Shown piece by piece: positions 12,051 through 23,787 of a stretch of 64,000 bases of DNA. Below the pieces are notes generated by a model. That model worked only from the letters and a program-made list of their open reading frames with translations, ran no database searches and had not been told where the DNA came from. Numbering within the stretch: the stretch's first letter is position 1; every line of letters starts with the position of its first letter. The stretch is from Galerina marginata (lineage: Eukaryota > Basidiomycota > Agaricomycetes > Agaricales > Galerinaceae), in contig JAECYW010000020.1 in NCBI GenBank assembly GCA_023014335.1, positions 930,001-994,000 on the forward strand. Reading direction: 5' to 3'. A program made the translations under genes and the position numbers.

Positions 12051-13877
12051 ACTAATTCCGTGCGCCGCTGCGTGCGTCGCGGAGGGAGTCGCGGAGTACG
12101 CGCTCATCGCGTCCTTTGCGCCTCGCTCAGCGCGCGCTGGCTGTTTCTTTTACTGTTTCTTTTCGAAACAGAAGATCTTTTTTTAATCTCTGTTTGTTTA
12201 ATATATACTGGTGCTTTTTTTTGTCAGTATCTTTACAATAAAGGACTTCTTTATTTTTGAGAAATAGTGACTGTAATTAGAGCTTCTATTTCCTAGAGAA
12301 ACACTGAAGTATACAGACGATATGTTTTCTTACGAAAGAGATAATAAAAAAAAACAAGTACTTACCTTATGTCGAATGATTTAAGCCGATAAGGCAATTT
12401 GGCTGACCAATCTGATCGCCGGCGCCTCGGCATGATCGGAACGCGTCACACTGTGTGACCCGCGCCTCCCTTCCGCTGCGATGGAGGGACTGGAGGCTCG
12501 AAAGCGCGCTCTTAAAGGAGAGAAACCGCCCTCGAGGGGAGCACGGCATCTCGATGACGGATTTGGGGCTTGCTCGGAGGTGATGTCCGAACAAGGGACC
12601 ATGAAGCCTCGGTGTTCTCCGAGGCTCGCGCAGGGTCCTGACAAGCTGTCACTGCATTCGGGAAGCGCGCTCGGGACACGCGCCTGGTGGATTTCGTGCG
12701 CAGATGACCTCCTCGAGGGCCGCTTGCTCTCCAGTACACTGCTCTCTCACCGCTCCATCGTATAAAGTGCACAATTAGGAAGAAAATAATGTATCTTATC
12801 GAATTATGAAGCCTCCGAGGCAGATTTGCAATGTTTTACTGTTGCTACTAACATTCCGAGGGTTTGATTTAAGGAAAGTGGAGAAAAGTGCGGGAAATGG
12901 CAGGTAAAGCAGTTATCCCGTTTGATTTAATCATGATTTAACTGATTTAAGGCGGATCAGTCCCCGGAACACGGACAACGGCAACGGAAAATTAGAGCGT
13001 CTTGTCTGCCGCCGACGTTGCTCGGCTCCCAACGCGGACCCTGTGTGGGGGTCACTCTTGGCGCATGCCGCGTTTCGAGCCCGTGGAGCAGTGCGCGACA
13101 CCGTACCGTGTGCTGTTCATTTTATTCAACAGTATGTAGGTAGGTAGATTGTAAAATTATTAAGTGGTAATGCATTATGAGAATCTAATAACATTTACAC
13201 TTGGAAACTTCGCTTTTTTGCTGTGAAATTTGAATCATTCACCAGACTTTTTACTCTCAAGTTGGAAGACCATTTTAAAAACAAAATTCAAGTCTTTTTC
13301 TGTGCTATCTAGTGCCTACAGAGCTTATCCCGGCCTCATCCACCATTTTTCTCAATGTCCTATGCTGGATTCTTCGCGTTCTCCCAGTTTCTCGCCTCGA
13401 CCCTGAGTTGTCACACCCGTGGAGCCGAATTAAATCCAGTGATTGATTTAACGCGATCACTAAATCGTAGCGATTAACTGGACTTACGGGGCTGCCCGCG
13501 CCAGACTCATCCGATCAGTTTCCTTTCCGGGTCCGATCGTGGCCGCCTCGGCGCCTTTAGCGGAATCCCAATCACTCGCGCCTTCTCGATCGTGTTTTCG
13601 GGCTGCGCGAGCCAACAAACAGCTCTCTCTCTCTCGCGTCGCGGTGGACCGTGACAGGCTCTCCATTCTGAGTCCCTCCCTCTGTCCACGTCCTCTCTCT
13701 CCACCTCCCTCGGCGCGACTCAAGACATTCGATCGCTGGCCCTATGGAGCCGCCCATCGGTCTCCGCACCCTTTCTGTCTCTGGTGTGTGGCGAAGACGA
13801 CGATAACGTCTCCCCTACGGCTCCTCTCTTCCACACACCTTTGCTCCCACCTTGCAACTTGCAAACGACGACTAGAA
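12051..13877. other. Non-coding stretch with a GC-rich block and clustered gatttaa motifs
   Basis: Bases 12360-12770 are GC-rich between AT-rich flanks and contain a 7-bp hairpin (gcctcgg 12606-12612 with ccgaggc 12619-12625). The heptamer gatttaa occurs four times at 12865-12950, two of them around a perfect palindrome aatcatgatt (12929-12938), and once more at 13445-13451. No gene is supported. Several open frames on both strands are only an effect of base composition. Confidence 0.4.
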
Positions 13878-14673
13878 ATGCAGCCAACAAGACTAAGTGA
13901 GTATCTCGTGCTGCATATTGTGCCAAGATTTCGAGGCTCATTTGCTGCTGCCTTTTCATATTAACACAGAGCTCCCCTACGACATCGGCGGTGCTCACGA
14001 CGAGTACACTCGCCCACCACCCATCATGATCATTCAGGCTCCAGTACCCCGTCACGCTGCTCCTCGGCCACCACCTGCTCGCGCTGCAGACCTCTCTCTT
14101 CCTCCTTTCCAGGTCTGGGTGGACCCTCGCCCTTGTTCAGCCGAATCTGAACCAGATATCCGTGCCGTCGCTACCAGCGACGGGCTGGACCTGCGCCGTC
14201 CCATCGAGGACCTCACAAACTGGGACAGAGTCTCTTCCCGAACGCACTTTTCTCCCCCTTCCCAGCCTTGCCACATTTTATTGACGACCTCGGGCTCCCT
14301 CTGGACAACAACGGCCACCGCGACGCGCTGTCGCCGAATATGTGTTGTGTGCGGTGCCATGCCCCCTTCCATCCCTTTGGCCGCTGTCCTTCGTGATGCT
14401 CAAATGCGGGCACTCTCTGGATGTCTGCTGTTTCTGCGAGATCGCCCGGCGACCCTCGGCGGTGCCCTTGAGAATTGGTGAGAGCTGTTGCTTTTTTTAT
14501 GTGATCTTTCTTAGTTGCTCATGTTCTCATTGACAGGTGCAAGAACGCGGTTACGATACTTGTACCCACGTTTGTATCACTGGGCTTGTCCTGTTACTGA
14601 GTGTCGGTGCAGTCATTTCACTTTCCGGTTAGGAAGCAGTACATGGTGGGCACCAGGTTTTGGGTACTGCTAG
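13878..14673 (+). pseudogene. Cys-rich, probably zinc-binding protein gene with two frame slips
   Basis: Exon 1 is 13878-13896. A 73-nt intron leads to an exon from 13970, a 59-nt intron spans 14478-14536, and the last exon ends with a stop at 14671-14673. The first part is Pro-rich. Then Cys/His pairs appear, but in different frames: CCVRCHAPFHPFGRC in frame 3 (about 14325-14385), KCGHSLDVCCFC in frame 2 (14396-14440), and CPVTECRCSHF after the second intron, again in frame 2. The pattern CxxC...CGH...CxxC resembles RING or zinc-ribbon spacing. Frames change near 14250 and again near 14390 with no splice site that explains either change. Either the gene is broken by two small indels or the assembly has base errors. 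Confidence 0.45.
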
Positions 14674-15068
14674 TGGGAATAAGGTACAACAGCGAACCAT
14701 TTAGCACTTTTATATTTGTCAATAAATGTTGTTTTGTGAATATATATGTTAATCTCATTTGGGATGTTCGAGGGTATTCATATCTGGGCTTTGGGTTATT
14801 CAAGTTAGGATAAAAATAATGTAATTATTGACCACTACAGTAGGATGATAAAGTGTAAGGAAAGGAAATATCAATGCTTATTTCGAGGCCTGGCTGCTAT
14901 TTCTCCGCGTTCCTTTCGCGCTGTTTCAATGGCTTTAAACAATTGTGAATGTCCTAAATTTGCAACGGGATATGCTTCGAGGAACCGTGCTTCATCTTGA
15001 GCATAACTATAGAGTTTTTTGAGTCAAACTTGAACAAGGACAGCGAGTTGAGCAATGAGAACTACGTA
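14674..15068. other. Intergenic between convergent genes
   Basis: AT-rich sequence with polyadenylation-like aataaa (about 14720-14725) on the plus strand, and no gene. Confidence 0.4.
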
Positions 15069-17377
15069 CTAATTAAGAAACTCGGTTGCGATCATCCGCC
15101 GTTGATTTCTTTTGGAGGCAAAAAGCTGTCGGTTAGGGCCTTGCACCCACTCGTTTGGCCAATCTTTCAGCGGAACATCAAGGCCACGCTCTGGATCACC
15201 CTCCGACCAGTGTTTTACAATCCACCGCCATGACTCTGACGGTGGAGGGTGAGTTCCGTCTTCATTCTTAACTGGGATGTCTGGAATAACGAGGCCTTTC
15301 GTTGGCAGTGGCCTACCGGACTTCTTTCCACTCGACTGACTCGGAATTTGCCAATTACCATGTGAGTGCAGGACTAGGGGTGGCCGACCTGCTCCAACCA
15401 ATGGAATCGGAATAATTTCACGAGTTCAGGCACTGGCGGTGAATCGCAGAGTGGTAGATGTGGCCGACAAAACTTGGGCTGTATTTGCAGTCGTACCAGT
15501 TGAATTGCTGGCCTGAGTCACGCCCACTAATAAACAGTAAGTGTTAGTTTAACAATTGACGCGAAAACGACTATGGACTCAAATTTCTTACCATGGCCTG
15601 GTGGTACCTGTCCCAGTTGGGCAGCGGCGAACAGCTCTGTGACTACACAAATCACATCATTTTTTTTAGCTCAGCCTTGGCATTCTGTATCTGGTCAGAG
15701 AGGTGGTTATGCACGAGTTGGAGAGCTTCATTTGTAACCGGAGTAACGGAATGACGTCCACCCATAAACGAGACATTCATTACAGTTTGTTCCGGCGCCA
15801 GTGCATTAGAATAGTCATCTTCGTAAGAAGAGAGTTCATCCAATAGGTAACGCATCAGGGTATCACGCTACAAAAATATCGCCCATGATTACGGTGCCCA
15901 GAATCAAAATTACAGATTGCAACCTTACCTGTTCACCTTCAGCCCATCCACCCCACCATCGAACCTTGCGCAAATGCCAGCGCTTTGCAACTGGGGCAAA
16001 CATAAATCGGTATTGAGCTCCACCCCTGCGGAAGCAGTGGGTAGAGAAACTGAGGCTGGTATGTGAAAGACTTGCCCTGACGTGAATTCGTTGATGTATT
16101 TCTGGACTGTGTCATGCGAAATTGGCTCTCGTGGCTGAACAATGCCGTTAGCGCCCATTGCAGGAAAGATGTAGTCTTCAGGCGCGAGAGGCCGTTTGTA
16201 GTGTTCTTCCTCTAGGAATCTGACCCATTGATTCAGCCAGTGAAAAGAGTCACAAGCGGGGAGATCTGGCTGCGAAAAGATGTTGAAAATGTTACCTGTC
16301 AATTTTTGTTAATAAGAACTTCATAGTCGGAAGAAATTTAAATTTTACTTCGAAGGTCGGTTTCATGCTGCGTTTTACTCAGCTTGCACTGCCATCCCTT
16401 TCTATCGATCAACTGCAGGACATGATGTTTTGCACCAAACGACACTCTCGGATCGGAAATATTCAGGGTAAGATGGTGCTTCTTCAACTTGACCATCTCG
16501 AAGCAGCTGCAAGAAGATTTAAATATGGATAAATGTTATTAAACTATGTTCATACCGAGACCATACAGTCCAACAAGTTGATCCAAAGGCCATGAACTCA
16601 AGGTGCTTCGTTTTCAGGGTACGTTCCTCCATGTTTCGTGGAGGCACCTGACTCTCCGTGTCGCAGACCGACTCGGACCACTTGAACATCTTTTCCATGT
16701 ACTCCTTGGACATCGCGGCTGAATGTGTACGATCTCCTCCACGGGCACCACCTTTATTCTTCACGCTGGTCATCATATCCTTGACCTCGGCTGATTTGAC
16801 GGGGTTCCATTCCCATCGCTTGTTTTGGGAATTGAAATGCCATTTTTCGCGGAACGTGCTTCCATCACTACAGAGAAGGTCAGTACAGTAGTACAACAGA
16901 TAAACTGTGGACTTACCTCTGGTCCCAAAGATGCTTGAAAGCAGTCCGGATACTTGCACCTGTCCCAGCCTTCAAGTTTTGGGGGATACATTTGAAGGAA
17001 ATATAGAGCGCAAGGGCTTTGTCTGAGAAAATATTTGGGATGTCGTCAAAAGCGTTCGCAAATTCAGGATCTTTGAACGAGTCCTCTGGTCCATCCTCTG
17101 ACAGGCCTCCAGATGATCCAAAGTCGGGATCAGGATCTTCATCAGTGCCGACATCCTGCTCTTCCTCATGGATAGACTCTTCACCTGTTACTTTTGCAAA
17201 ATGGCTTGCAAGCCATTTACGACCAGCTACGACCATCTCCATATATTTCTGAGAAGTGTTGGTAGCCTTGAGGAACTTCTCTTTGCCTTCTGCTTGGATT
17301 TTGCGAAGCTCCGTAAGAGAAGCGGCAGGTTGCGCCTGCCGCTTCGCCTTGGTTGTCGCTGGTGGTGCCTTGGGCAT
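15069..17377 (-). mobile_element. Crypton-type tyrosine recombinase element, degraded
   Basis: Read on the minus strand, exons 17377-16917, 16867-16556, 16506-16349 and 16295-15929 join in frame through introns of 49, 49 and 53 nt. Exon 5 (15867 to about 15652) holds the RDTLMRYLLDEL segment with the probable nucleophile Tyr. The last part (15433-15069) has the W..V..W..GDP..GL..PLKDW pattern of GCR1_C-like DNA-binding domains found in Cryptons. The catalytic HxxR motif is visible as HCFRRGGAQYRF, followed by VRWWGGWAEGE, both typical of basidiomycete Crypton recombinases. However, HCFRR is one frame off from the first part of exon 4, and the coding segment before the GCR1-like domain contains an in-frame TGA (near 15432). 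The copy is therefore probably dead. Domain order and exon layout otherwise match a full-length element. Confidence 0.7.
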
Positions 17378-17814
17378 GACAGTCAGTTGAGCAAAGTGTG
17401 ATTCCACCTCATGATGTGTCCGCCCGCCGCCCGCCGAAGGCAGAGCGGAAGCAAATCCTTATGGAATTGGAAATGCGTGTGATCGTATCAATGTCATGGC
17501 TACTATTCATGAAGAATATTAGTTGTACATACACCGAGCGTACAGAATTCACGAGCTCTCTAGTTATTCACGTCAATAAATTACCCCACTCATATTGATG
17601 AAGGAACTAAAAATTAACTCACATCTTAAATACTATTGCGCCGCGGTAACAAGTTGATCAAAAACGGGCAGCAGCGCACAACGACAGCGACAACCGTCGA
17701 CTACTCGTTAACGACCTGGTACGTCGGCCTTTGCAACTTTAACCCAGCCACGTCTGCTGACTCCACATCATCCTCCAGCTGCCGAACAAATTGAACCACA
17801 ATACCACAATAAAG
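17378..17814. other. Spacer between the Crypton element and the tandem array
   Basis: No coding sequence is supported. It is the likely promoter side of the Crypton gene. Element ends could not be fixed by eye. Confidence 0.35.
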
Positions 17815-19345
17815 GCACTGATATCGTCTTAGCATAGTCTTAGAAAGGGCCTATAAGTGTTTCATTTAAGTCCAGAATCGTAAAATAGGATTGAAATTTG
17901 ACAAACTTAAATGGACCCTCTTTGTGTTCCTCCCTGCTCACAAATCCTCAATTTCAACAACAATGAATGGAGAGATGGCTGTCGTCTCAGCGTAGCTTCA
18001 AATAAGACTATAGACATTTCGTTTAGGCCCATAATCACAGAAAGCAGTTGAGAATCTTGAGATTTTATGGACTTACACAGATCACCCCCAATTTACCTCC
18101 CTGCCCACAAATACCCGATTTCAATAAGAACGAATAGAGCGAGGCATATCGTCTCAATGTAGTCTTAAACAGGGCCTATAAGTGCTTCCTTTAGCCCAGA
18201 ATCACAGAAAGTAGTTGAGAGTTGACGGACTTAAATGGGTCACCCCCCAATTTACCTCCTTGTCCACAAATTCCCAATTTCGACAAGAACGAGCGGAGCG
18301 AGACCTGTCGTCTCAACGTAGTGTTAAACAGGTCTATAAGTGTTTTCTTTAAGTCCAGAATCATAGAAAGCAGTTGAGAATTGACGGACTTACATGGGTC
18401 ACCCCCCCGATTTACCTCCCTGCCTACAAATACCCGATTTCGATAAGAACGAACAGCGTGAGGCCTGTGGTCTCAACGTCGTCTTGAACCTATGGATGTT
18501 TCGTTTAAGTCAAGAACCGCGAAAAGGTTGAAATTTGACGGACTTCTTTACGTAGATTATCTCCCATTTCTGCCCCTGCATGCAAATAATTAATTTCCAC
18601 AGGAGCGAACAGAGCGACGGCTGACGTCTCAACGTAGTCATAGATGGGACATATGAGTGTTTCATTTGAGTCCCAGAGTTGTGAAAAGCGGTTGAAACTT
18701 GATGGACTTACGGGATGCTCTCCAACTCCCCCCCCTGCTCACAAATGCTCGATTTCCACAAGAACGAATAGAGCGATAGCTGTCGTCTCAGCATGGTCTT
18801 AAATAGAACATATAAGCGATTCATTTGAATCTAGGATCATGAAATGGTGTTGAAATCTGACGGACTTACACACATATGTCTCTCTAATTTCCCCCTCTGC
18901 TCACAAATACTCGATTTCAAGAAGAACGAACAGAGCGACAGCTGTCGTCTCAGTGTAGCCTTGAATAGGACCCGTAAGCGTTTCATTTGAATCGAGAATC
19001 GTGAAAATCGGTTCAAATCTGACAGACTTTACACATGTCTCTCTAACTTCCCCCTCTGGCCGCAAATTCTCGATTTCAACAAGAACGAACGGGGCGAAGG
19101 CTGTCGTCTTAATGCAGCCTTAAACAGGACCTATAGATGTTTCGTTTAAGCCCATAATCATAAAATATGATTGAGAATTGACAGACTTACATGGATCTCC
19201 TCCAATTTTCCTCCCCACTCATAAGCACGCAATTTCCACAAGAAAGAACAGAGTGATGGTTATCATCTCAACACAGACTTAAACAGAACCTATAAGTGCT
19301 TTATTTAAGACCAGAATAATGAGAAACAGTTGGGAATTGATAGGC
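17815..19345. repeat. Tandem array of about ten diverged units, period about 158 bp
   Basis: The landmark gtcgtctcaacgtagtctt (with variants) recurs at about 17823, 17973, 18148, 18307, 18468, 18626, 18783, 18944, 19104 and 19260. Each unit also carries cctataagtgtttcatttaag, ccagaatc, gacggacttac, cacaaat and aagaacgaacagagcga in the same order. Units differ by many substitutions and small indels, so the array is old. The plus-strand gacggacttac reads gtaagtccgtc on the minus strand, a consensus-like splice donor. Confidence 0.9.
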
Positions 19346-19357
19346 CTACCTGTGGAT

Positions 19358-19631
19358 ACACCACTCTGAGTCCTGGCACAGGCAAACTGACATGCATTGC
19401 AATGATCACAAAGGTATTCCAATGTTTGGAGCTGAAAAAGATCATGCTTATTGAGCCTTCTAGACAGATAATGTGAAGATAAGCAGAAGGAGGATGTTCA
19501 AGGAATGTGGGCAGGAAGATAAGAGAACCATACGTTTTCGCCACGCCGTCTGTTGATTCCTTTTCCGGACCGGGACCTGCCCGTTTTGGCCAACTCAGCC
19601 TCCCGCTAGATGTCCGCCCAAGCTTTTGCAT
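19358..19631 (-). CDS. Possible first exon of a minus-strand gene next to the tandem array
   Basis: An open frame of about 91 codons starts at an ATG (19631) and runs to a donor-like gtaggcc at 19357, exactly where the 158-bp array begins on this strand. If spliced there, the array would lie inside its first intron. No family is recognised and no second exon could be found, so this is weak. The alternative is a chance open frame. Confidence 0.2.
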
Positions 19632-19645
19632 GACTCAGACTTAAC

Positions 19646-20317
19646 TATTCTCCTCTATAATCTGTAGGAATGTTATAGTAGATGCAAGCAATATACAGCA
19701 CAAATTTCAGGCGCAAAACTTAGGAACTGGCTTTTTGGTATATGAAATACGTGATTTTTGCGCTAGTAGTAAGCACTCACAATGGCAGAGGAAAGTGAAG
19801 GAAAGTGAAAGGCTATTTAATTTTACGGTAAAAATCGTAAAAATCGTAAATGGCCTGGCCTGTGGGCATCATTTGTAAAGCACCTGAGCAAGGAAAGTTA
19901 GGAAACCGATCACACTGATGGTACCAGGTGGTAAATCTCTTCGGATTTCAAATTTAAGGTACACCGACAGTTATAATTGCTCGTAAGAAAGACTGAGGCT
20001 TTGCTGGTGCTGGTGGTCATCTCCAAAGCTCAGGATCGAGTGTGCTCTGAATCCCAGGAATTGCAAATCAACTGTTGTTAAATTATCTTATTTTAAGCCA
20101 TCGTCGTACAAGGACATTATACTCTAAATAGTGACCGAGTGACTAGATACAAGATTCCATTCATACTTGCCAAAGTCCTTGACAAACTGGTACCTGTCGG
20201 ATATGATCCACCTCTGGCTCATCTCAGGCGCGCCGCAATCCCGTGGTTCTCCCTCCCATAAAAATTCTCAGAGTCGCGTTTGAGGAGAGATTGTATCAGT
20301 GGTTCATGGTCGAGGTT
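19646..20317. other. Intergenic, no gene seen
   Basis: Contains short internal repeats such as aaagtgaaggaaagtgaaag (about 19793) and taaaaatcgtaaaaatcgtaa (about 19827). Nothing coding is supported. Confidence 0.4.
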
Positions 20318-21025
20318 GCGAGGCTGAAGGGTTGAGCCGAGTTTGGCGATGGGTGGTAGCACTAGGCAGGTGGCGAAATGTTGTCCAGGTGTCAGGCAAT
20401 GCTTGGGAAGGTGTAAATAAGGTGAGCAGCATTCAAAACTGATGATAAGCTGACACTTACCTTGTCATTGGTGGAATTCCATTAATGTTGAGTCGCCCAA
20501 AGCGGAACATGGACAACTCAACGTGGAACTTTGAAATTGCGACGTCGTTGTATAGGGCTTCTAGAAACGAGGTATGTAAGTTATTGACATGAGCCATCGA
20601 GACGGACTGCTTTCAACACATGTTTTACACCCGCCGAACATTCCAGCCGCCCGTCGCTGACATGCCCGCCTGCCTCTAGCATGCTCATCCGCGTTATGTG
20701 CCACCTTTTTCCGCTTCCCAATCACAGGTTCAGCTGCGGGCCAGAAAGTACAGGCTCGACGGTGGAGCCGGGTTCTGGTGATTCAGACGGGTGATGGTAC
20801 TGGGCAGGTGAGACGGCGGCTGGGTTGTGAGTCTGCTATGGTCGGGAAGGTGCTGGAGACGAGGTGAGTAGCATTCAATACCAATATGAGCTGATACTTA
20901 CCTTGTCATTTGCAACATTTTCTTCAACGTTGACAACACCAAGGTGGAACATTGAAGTGGCAATGTGGACATACAAATCTTCTAGACACGACAAGGTAAG
21001 CAAGTTTTTGACATGAATGAGAACT
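20318..21025. repeat. Diverged segmental duplication, two copies about 428 bp apart
   Basis: The segment at about 20318-20593 recurs at about 20746-21025: aggtgagcagcattcaa against aggtgagtagcattcaa, gctgacacttaccttgtcat against gctgatacttaccttgtcat, and an end with cttctaga...gaggtatg-like sequence. On the minus strand each copy has an open stretch bounded by a tctag acceptor and a gtaagt donor. The encoded peptides are related (LEALYNDVAISKFHVEL against LEDLYVHIATSMFHLG). It may be a duplicated exon of an unrecognised gene or gene remnant. Confidence 0.55.
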
Positions 21026-22072
21026 AATACTGAGCTACCTTGAATTCGGCAGCTCCCCGGGTCTCGACGAACATCCTACACCCAGTGTGAGCTCAATACC
21101 CCACCGTGGAATGCGAAAAGGGTGAAGGCGAGGGCACTGATGGCCATATGTGTGATTTGGACTGCCGCGGAAAAGACGTGTAAGTCTATCGTCCGTTTGA
21201 GGAGGGGAATACGACAGTGAAGGCCAGAGTGGGGTTGAAGGACGAGTGAAGGATGCGCGACGATGAGGCGGCGTGAAATGGTAGCCTGACGGATTGAAGG
21301 GATTCACCCTGGGATCGAGGGGAATCCTGCCGCGTATCAAAATCCCCGCTGAGGCATTTGCCGGTATTTATGATGTGATTTACCGGTAACCGTAAACTAG
21401 GTAACCGCAATCTGCGAAGGCAAGGCATCCGAGTCTTGAGGTCATTGTACATCCTTGTCCGAGGGTCATGGTTCACATGTTCCACGCTATTGAAGTCTTT
21501 GGCTACATAATGTATGTATCGTCGAAAGGAGTTTCCGAATATCTAGAGCCATAGAGACGGTCCAGACGGATAGAGACAGACACGCGACGCGTTGCATTGC
21601 GTTGCTTTGCGTCTGTCCCTCCCTCAAGCTCCCTCCTTACCCTACACACAATATGCATGTAACAGTAAAATACGGCAATCTTTTAACCTTCTTGAGCCAG
21701 AAAACCGATGAAACGAGGACAATTGAGAGCCGTAATGTTCAGTTACACCTGCGAACAGGATCATCCTTGAATCGGTGAAATATTGACCAAATTGGCCGAT
21801 TTTTTCAACTAGGTCTACAGAATGCGACAAATTATACCTGTCTACAAAAATTCAGGAAGATCGAAGAACAATTGAGACGTACAGAGGAGGAACAATATCG
21901 AAAATTTCCGTCAGCGAATCGAGAATTTGGCTTTGTTTGGCCGCCGGTTCCACCCCTAGAGAAAGATTGCTCGCGATAAAGGCAGATAAAGCTACTTTAT
22001 GTCGGCTGTTTTACGGAGAAACATCAAAGAAATAGGGGATCTTTTTGTCTGAGAAATATCCCGAAAACGGAT
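21026..22072. other. Region without a supported gene
   Basis: Two overlapping minus-strand open frames of about 100 codons (21340-21035 and 21485-21186) lack splice sites, signal peptide or recognised motif. A short repetitive stretch of gcg/ttg steps lies at about 21582-21612. Confidence 0.35.
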
Positions 22073-22132
22073 CTTCTGTTTGTCTGCTGTTTTCCAAACA
22101 AATAACATTCCTATTTACTTGACAAACAGAAG
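22073..22132. repeat. Perfect 12-bp inverted repeat (hairpin)
   Basis: cttctgtttgtc (22073-22084) and gacaaacagaag (22121-22132) are perfect inverted arms around a 36-nt loop. The words aaacagaag and tctgttt recur several times in the flanks (22000-22165), and aaacagaagatc appears again near 12165. This looks like a short foldback element or the edge of one. Confidence 0.6.
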
Positions 22133-23687
22133 CTAAAAACAGAAGACTAAAAACAGAAGACATGTTTTTAGATGGCGTTTCTCTCAGAAACAGCGGAGAG
22201 AATAAAAGAACGAGCCCTCGTTATGACGGGAGTGTGGACAAGGAGGGCGAGTCGATGCCGAGGCTAATGGATCCGTCAGGTTCGGAAGACAGCAAGGACG
22301 GCGACAGGAAACCCAACTCACATTTCATGCCAGGCTACGACGCCTATGCCGCCACCTTCGACTCTGCTGCACCAAACACTATCCTATCCGACTCAGGTGC
22401 TCCGATATCCCATTTCCGACCCCATTGTCTTCCTATTACCTTCGACAAACTTGTCGAAATTGAATTCCAAGCCGCAGGCCGTATTTTCCGAAGATTCGGA
22501 CCGGTTAGGCAAAAGGTCAGCGAAGTGCCGCAGACCGTGAAGGAGCTGGACCGAATTGAGCATGAGCCGGGAGAGGCGAATGCAGAGGTTTTGTCGGACC
22601 GCCGAACAAGGTAGAATGAGCCTAGCTATTGGACTGGAGGGGAGTGCAGGAGCGAGGAACATATGGGAAGATGAGAGTAGAGAGAACTTGATGGAAGTGA
22701 GAGGCGGTATACGTGAGGGGGGGAGGAATGGAGACCAGAGTTGAAGAAGAATTCGAAGGCGGCCGCACCGACTGGCCAGGAAGGACCAAGATCGAAAGGA
22801 GCGCTGACTGCGAAAGGGAAAGTTAGTCAGCTAGTCTCGAGGGGAAGATTGGGAAAGGATTTGGCGAGACGTGCGCCGACGAACCTGATATAATCCCCTA
22901 CAACACACAGCGAGCTACCTTTCGGTGCCGAGATTAAGCCCGATTGCGAGTGCGAGCTAGCGCCAGGAAACCGAGAGCACGGCGCGACTGCAAAGGACGT
23001 TGACGAGGCCCAGAAGGCAGGTCTTGAGGGGAAGGAACCCCCGGACTGCGCGATAGCGGAAGATTTCGTCGACGTGGTTATTTTGACGGCCATATTACTC
23101 GATACCAGGGCGTTGAAACCCAGAGATGGCGATTATGCGAGGTGCCCTGCAGGCTGGCAGAGCCGTGAGGATACTTTCAAGGCCACTCCCCAGGATGATC
23201 CAGGAGAAGGAGACGAAGGATCGTTAACGGATATGTGACCTTCAGAGAAAGAACGACGCCGTCGAAGAAAACAAGCGCAGTGAAGCGCACCTGGAAGCTG
23301 CACGATCAGGACTGCACGGAAGTAGCTATAGCAGTCTTGAACATGCCATGTCGCGATCTTCGACCCCAAGCTGTCCAAAACTTCGAAAGGGATCAGCTGG
23401 GCATGCGCGCCGCATTCCAAAATATTTTACTCACCTTTCACGATCCTATTCCGATGGAAACACCTCCAGGGATCATCGATCATCATCCCACCTGGACACA
23501 TTGGGAAATTTGTCTTTGTGCTGATTTCGACGTTTGGGCTGAGGGCTTCGGGCCAGTTGATGCTTGAGAGGCCAGTTGATGCAGTGGCAAAGAATGAGGA
23601 AGTGGAGAGATATGAGGAGAGTGCAGGTATTGTATCTTGGTTTATCTTAACAACCTCACACTGATCATGATAGGATATTTGACACCC
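22133..23687. other. Open but unrecognised sequence, possible gene debris
   Basis: Plus-strand frames 22162-22614, 22894-23238 and 23235-23567 stay open for 110-150 codons. They do not join by good splice sites and show no known domain. GC content is higher than in the flanks, which favours chance frames. I cannot assign a gene. Confidence 0.3.
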
Positions 23688-23787
23688 GCGATGCCAAGTT
23701 TCTGGTGTGGCAATGCGATTCCGAAACGACTTGGGATTATATCAGATAATAACAAATATTTCTGTAGTCGAAGTGTTGAGGCGTACG
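23688..23787. repeat. Dispersed repeat, copy 2 (first copy at 6671-6776)
   Basis: Same orientation as copy 1 and shares the blocks tctggtgtggcaatgcgatt, aaatatttctgtagtcgaag and gcgtacg. It differs by a few substitutions and a short central gap. Confidence 0.8.

Noticed and set aside
12367..12772. Open frames on both strands in the GC-rich block
   Set aside because: High GC lengthens frames by chance. No consistent coding signal.
13484..14413. Minus-strand frames opposite the Cys-rich gene
   Set aside because: Arg/Glu-rich shadows of the plus-strand Pro/Ser-rich coding sequence.
21035..21485. Two overlapping minus-strand frames of about 100 codons
   Set aside because: Different frames over the same bases, no start context, no domain.
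22162..23567. Series of plus-strand open frames suggesting a gene
   Set aside because: No splice sites join them, no known domain appears, and minus-strand frames are equally long.
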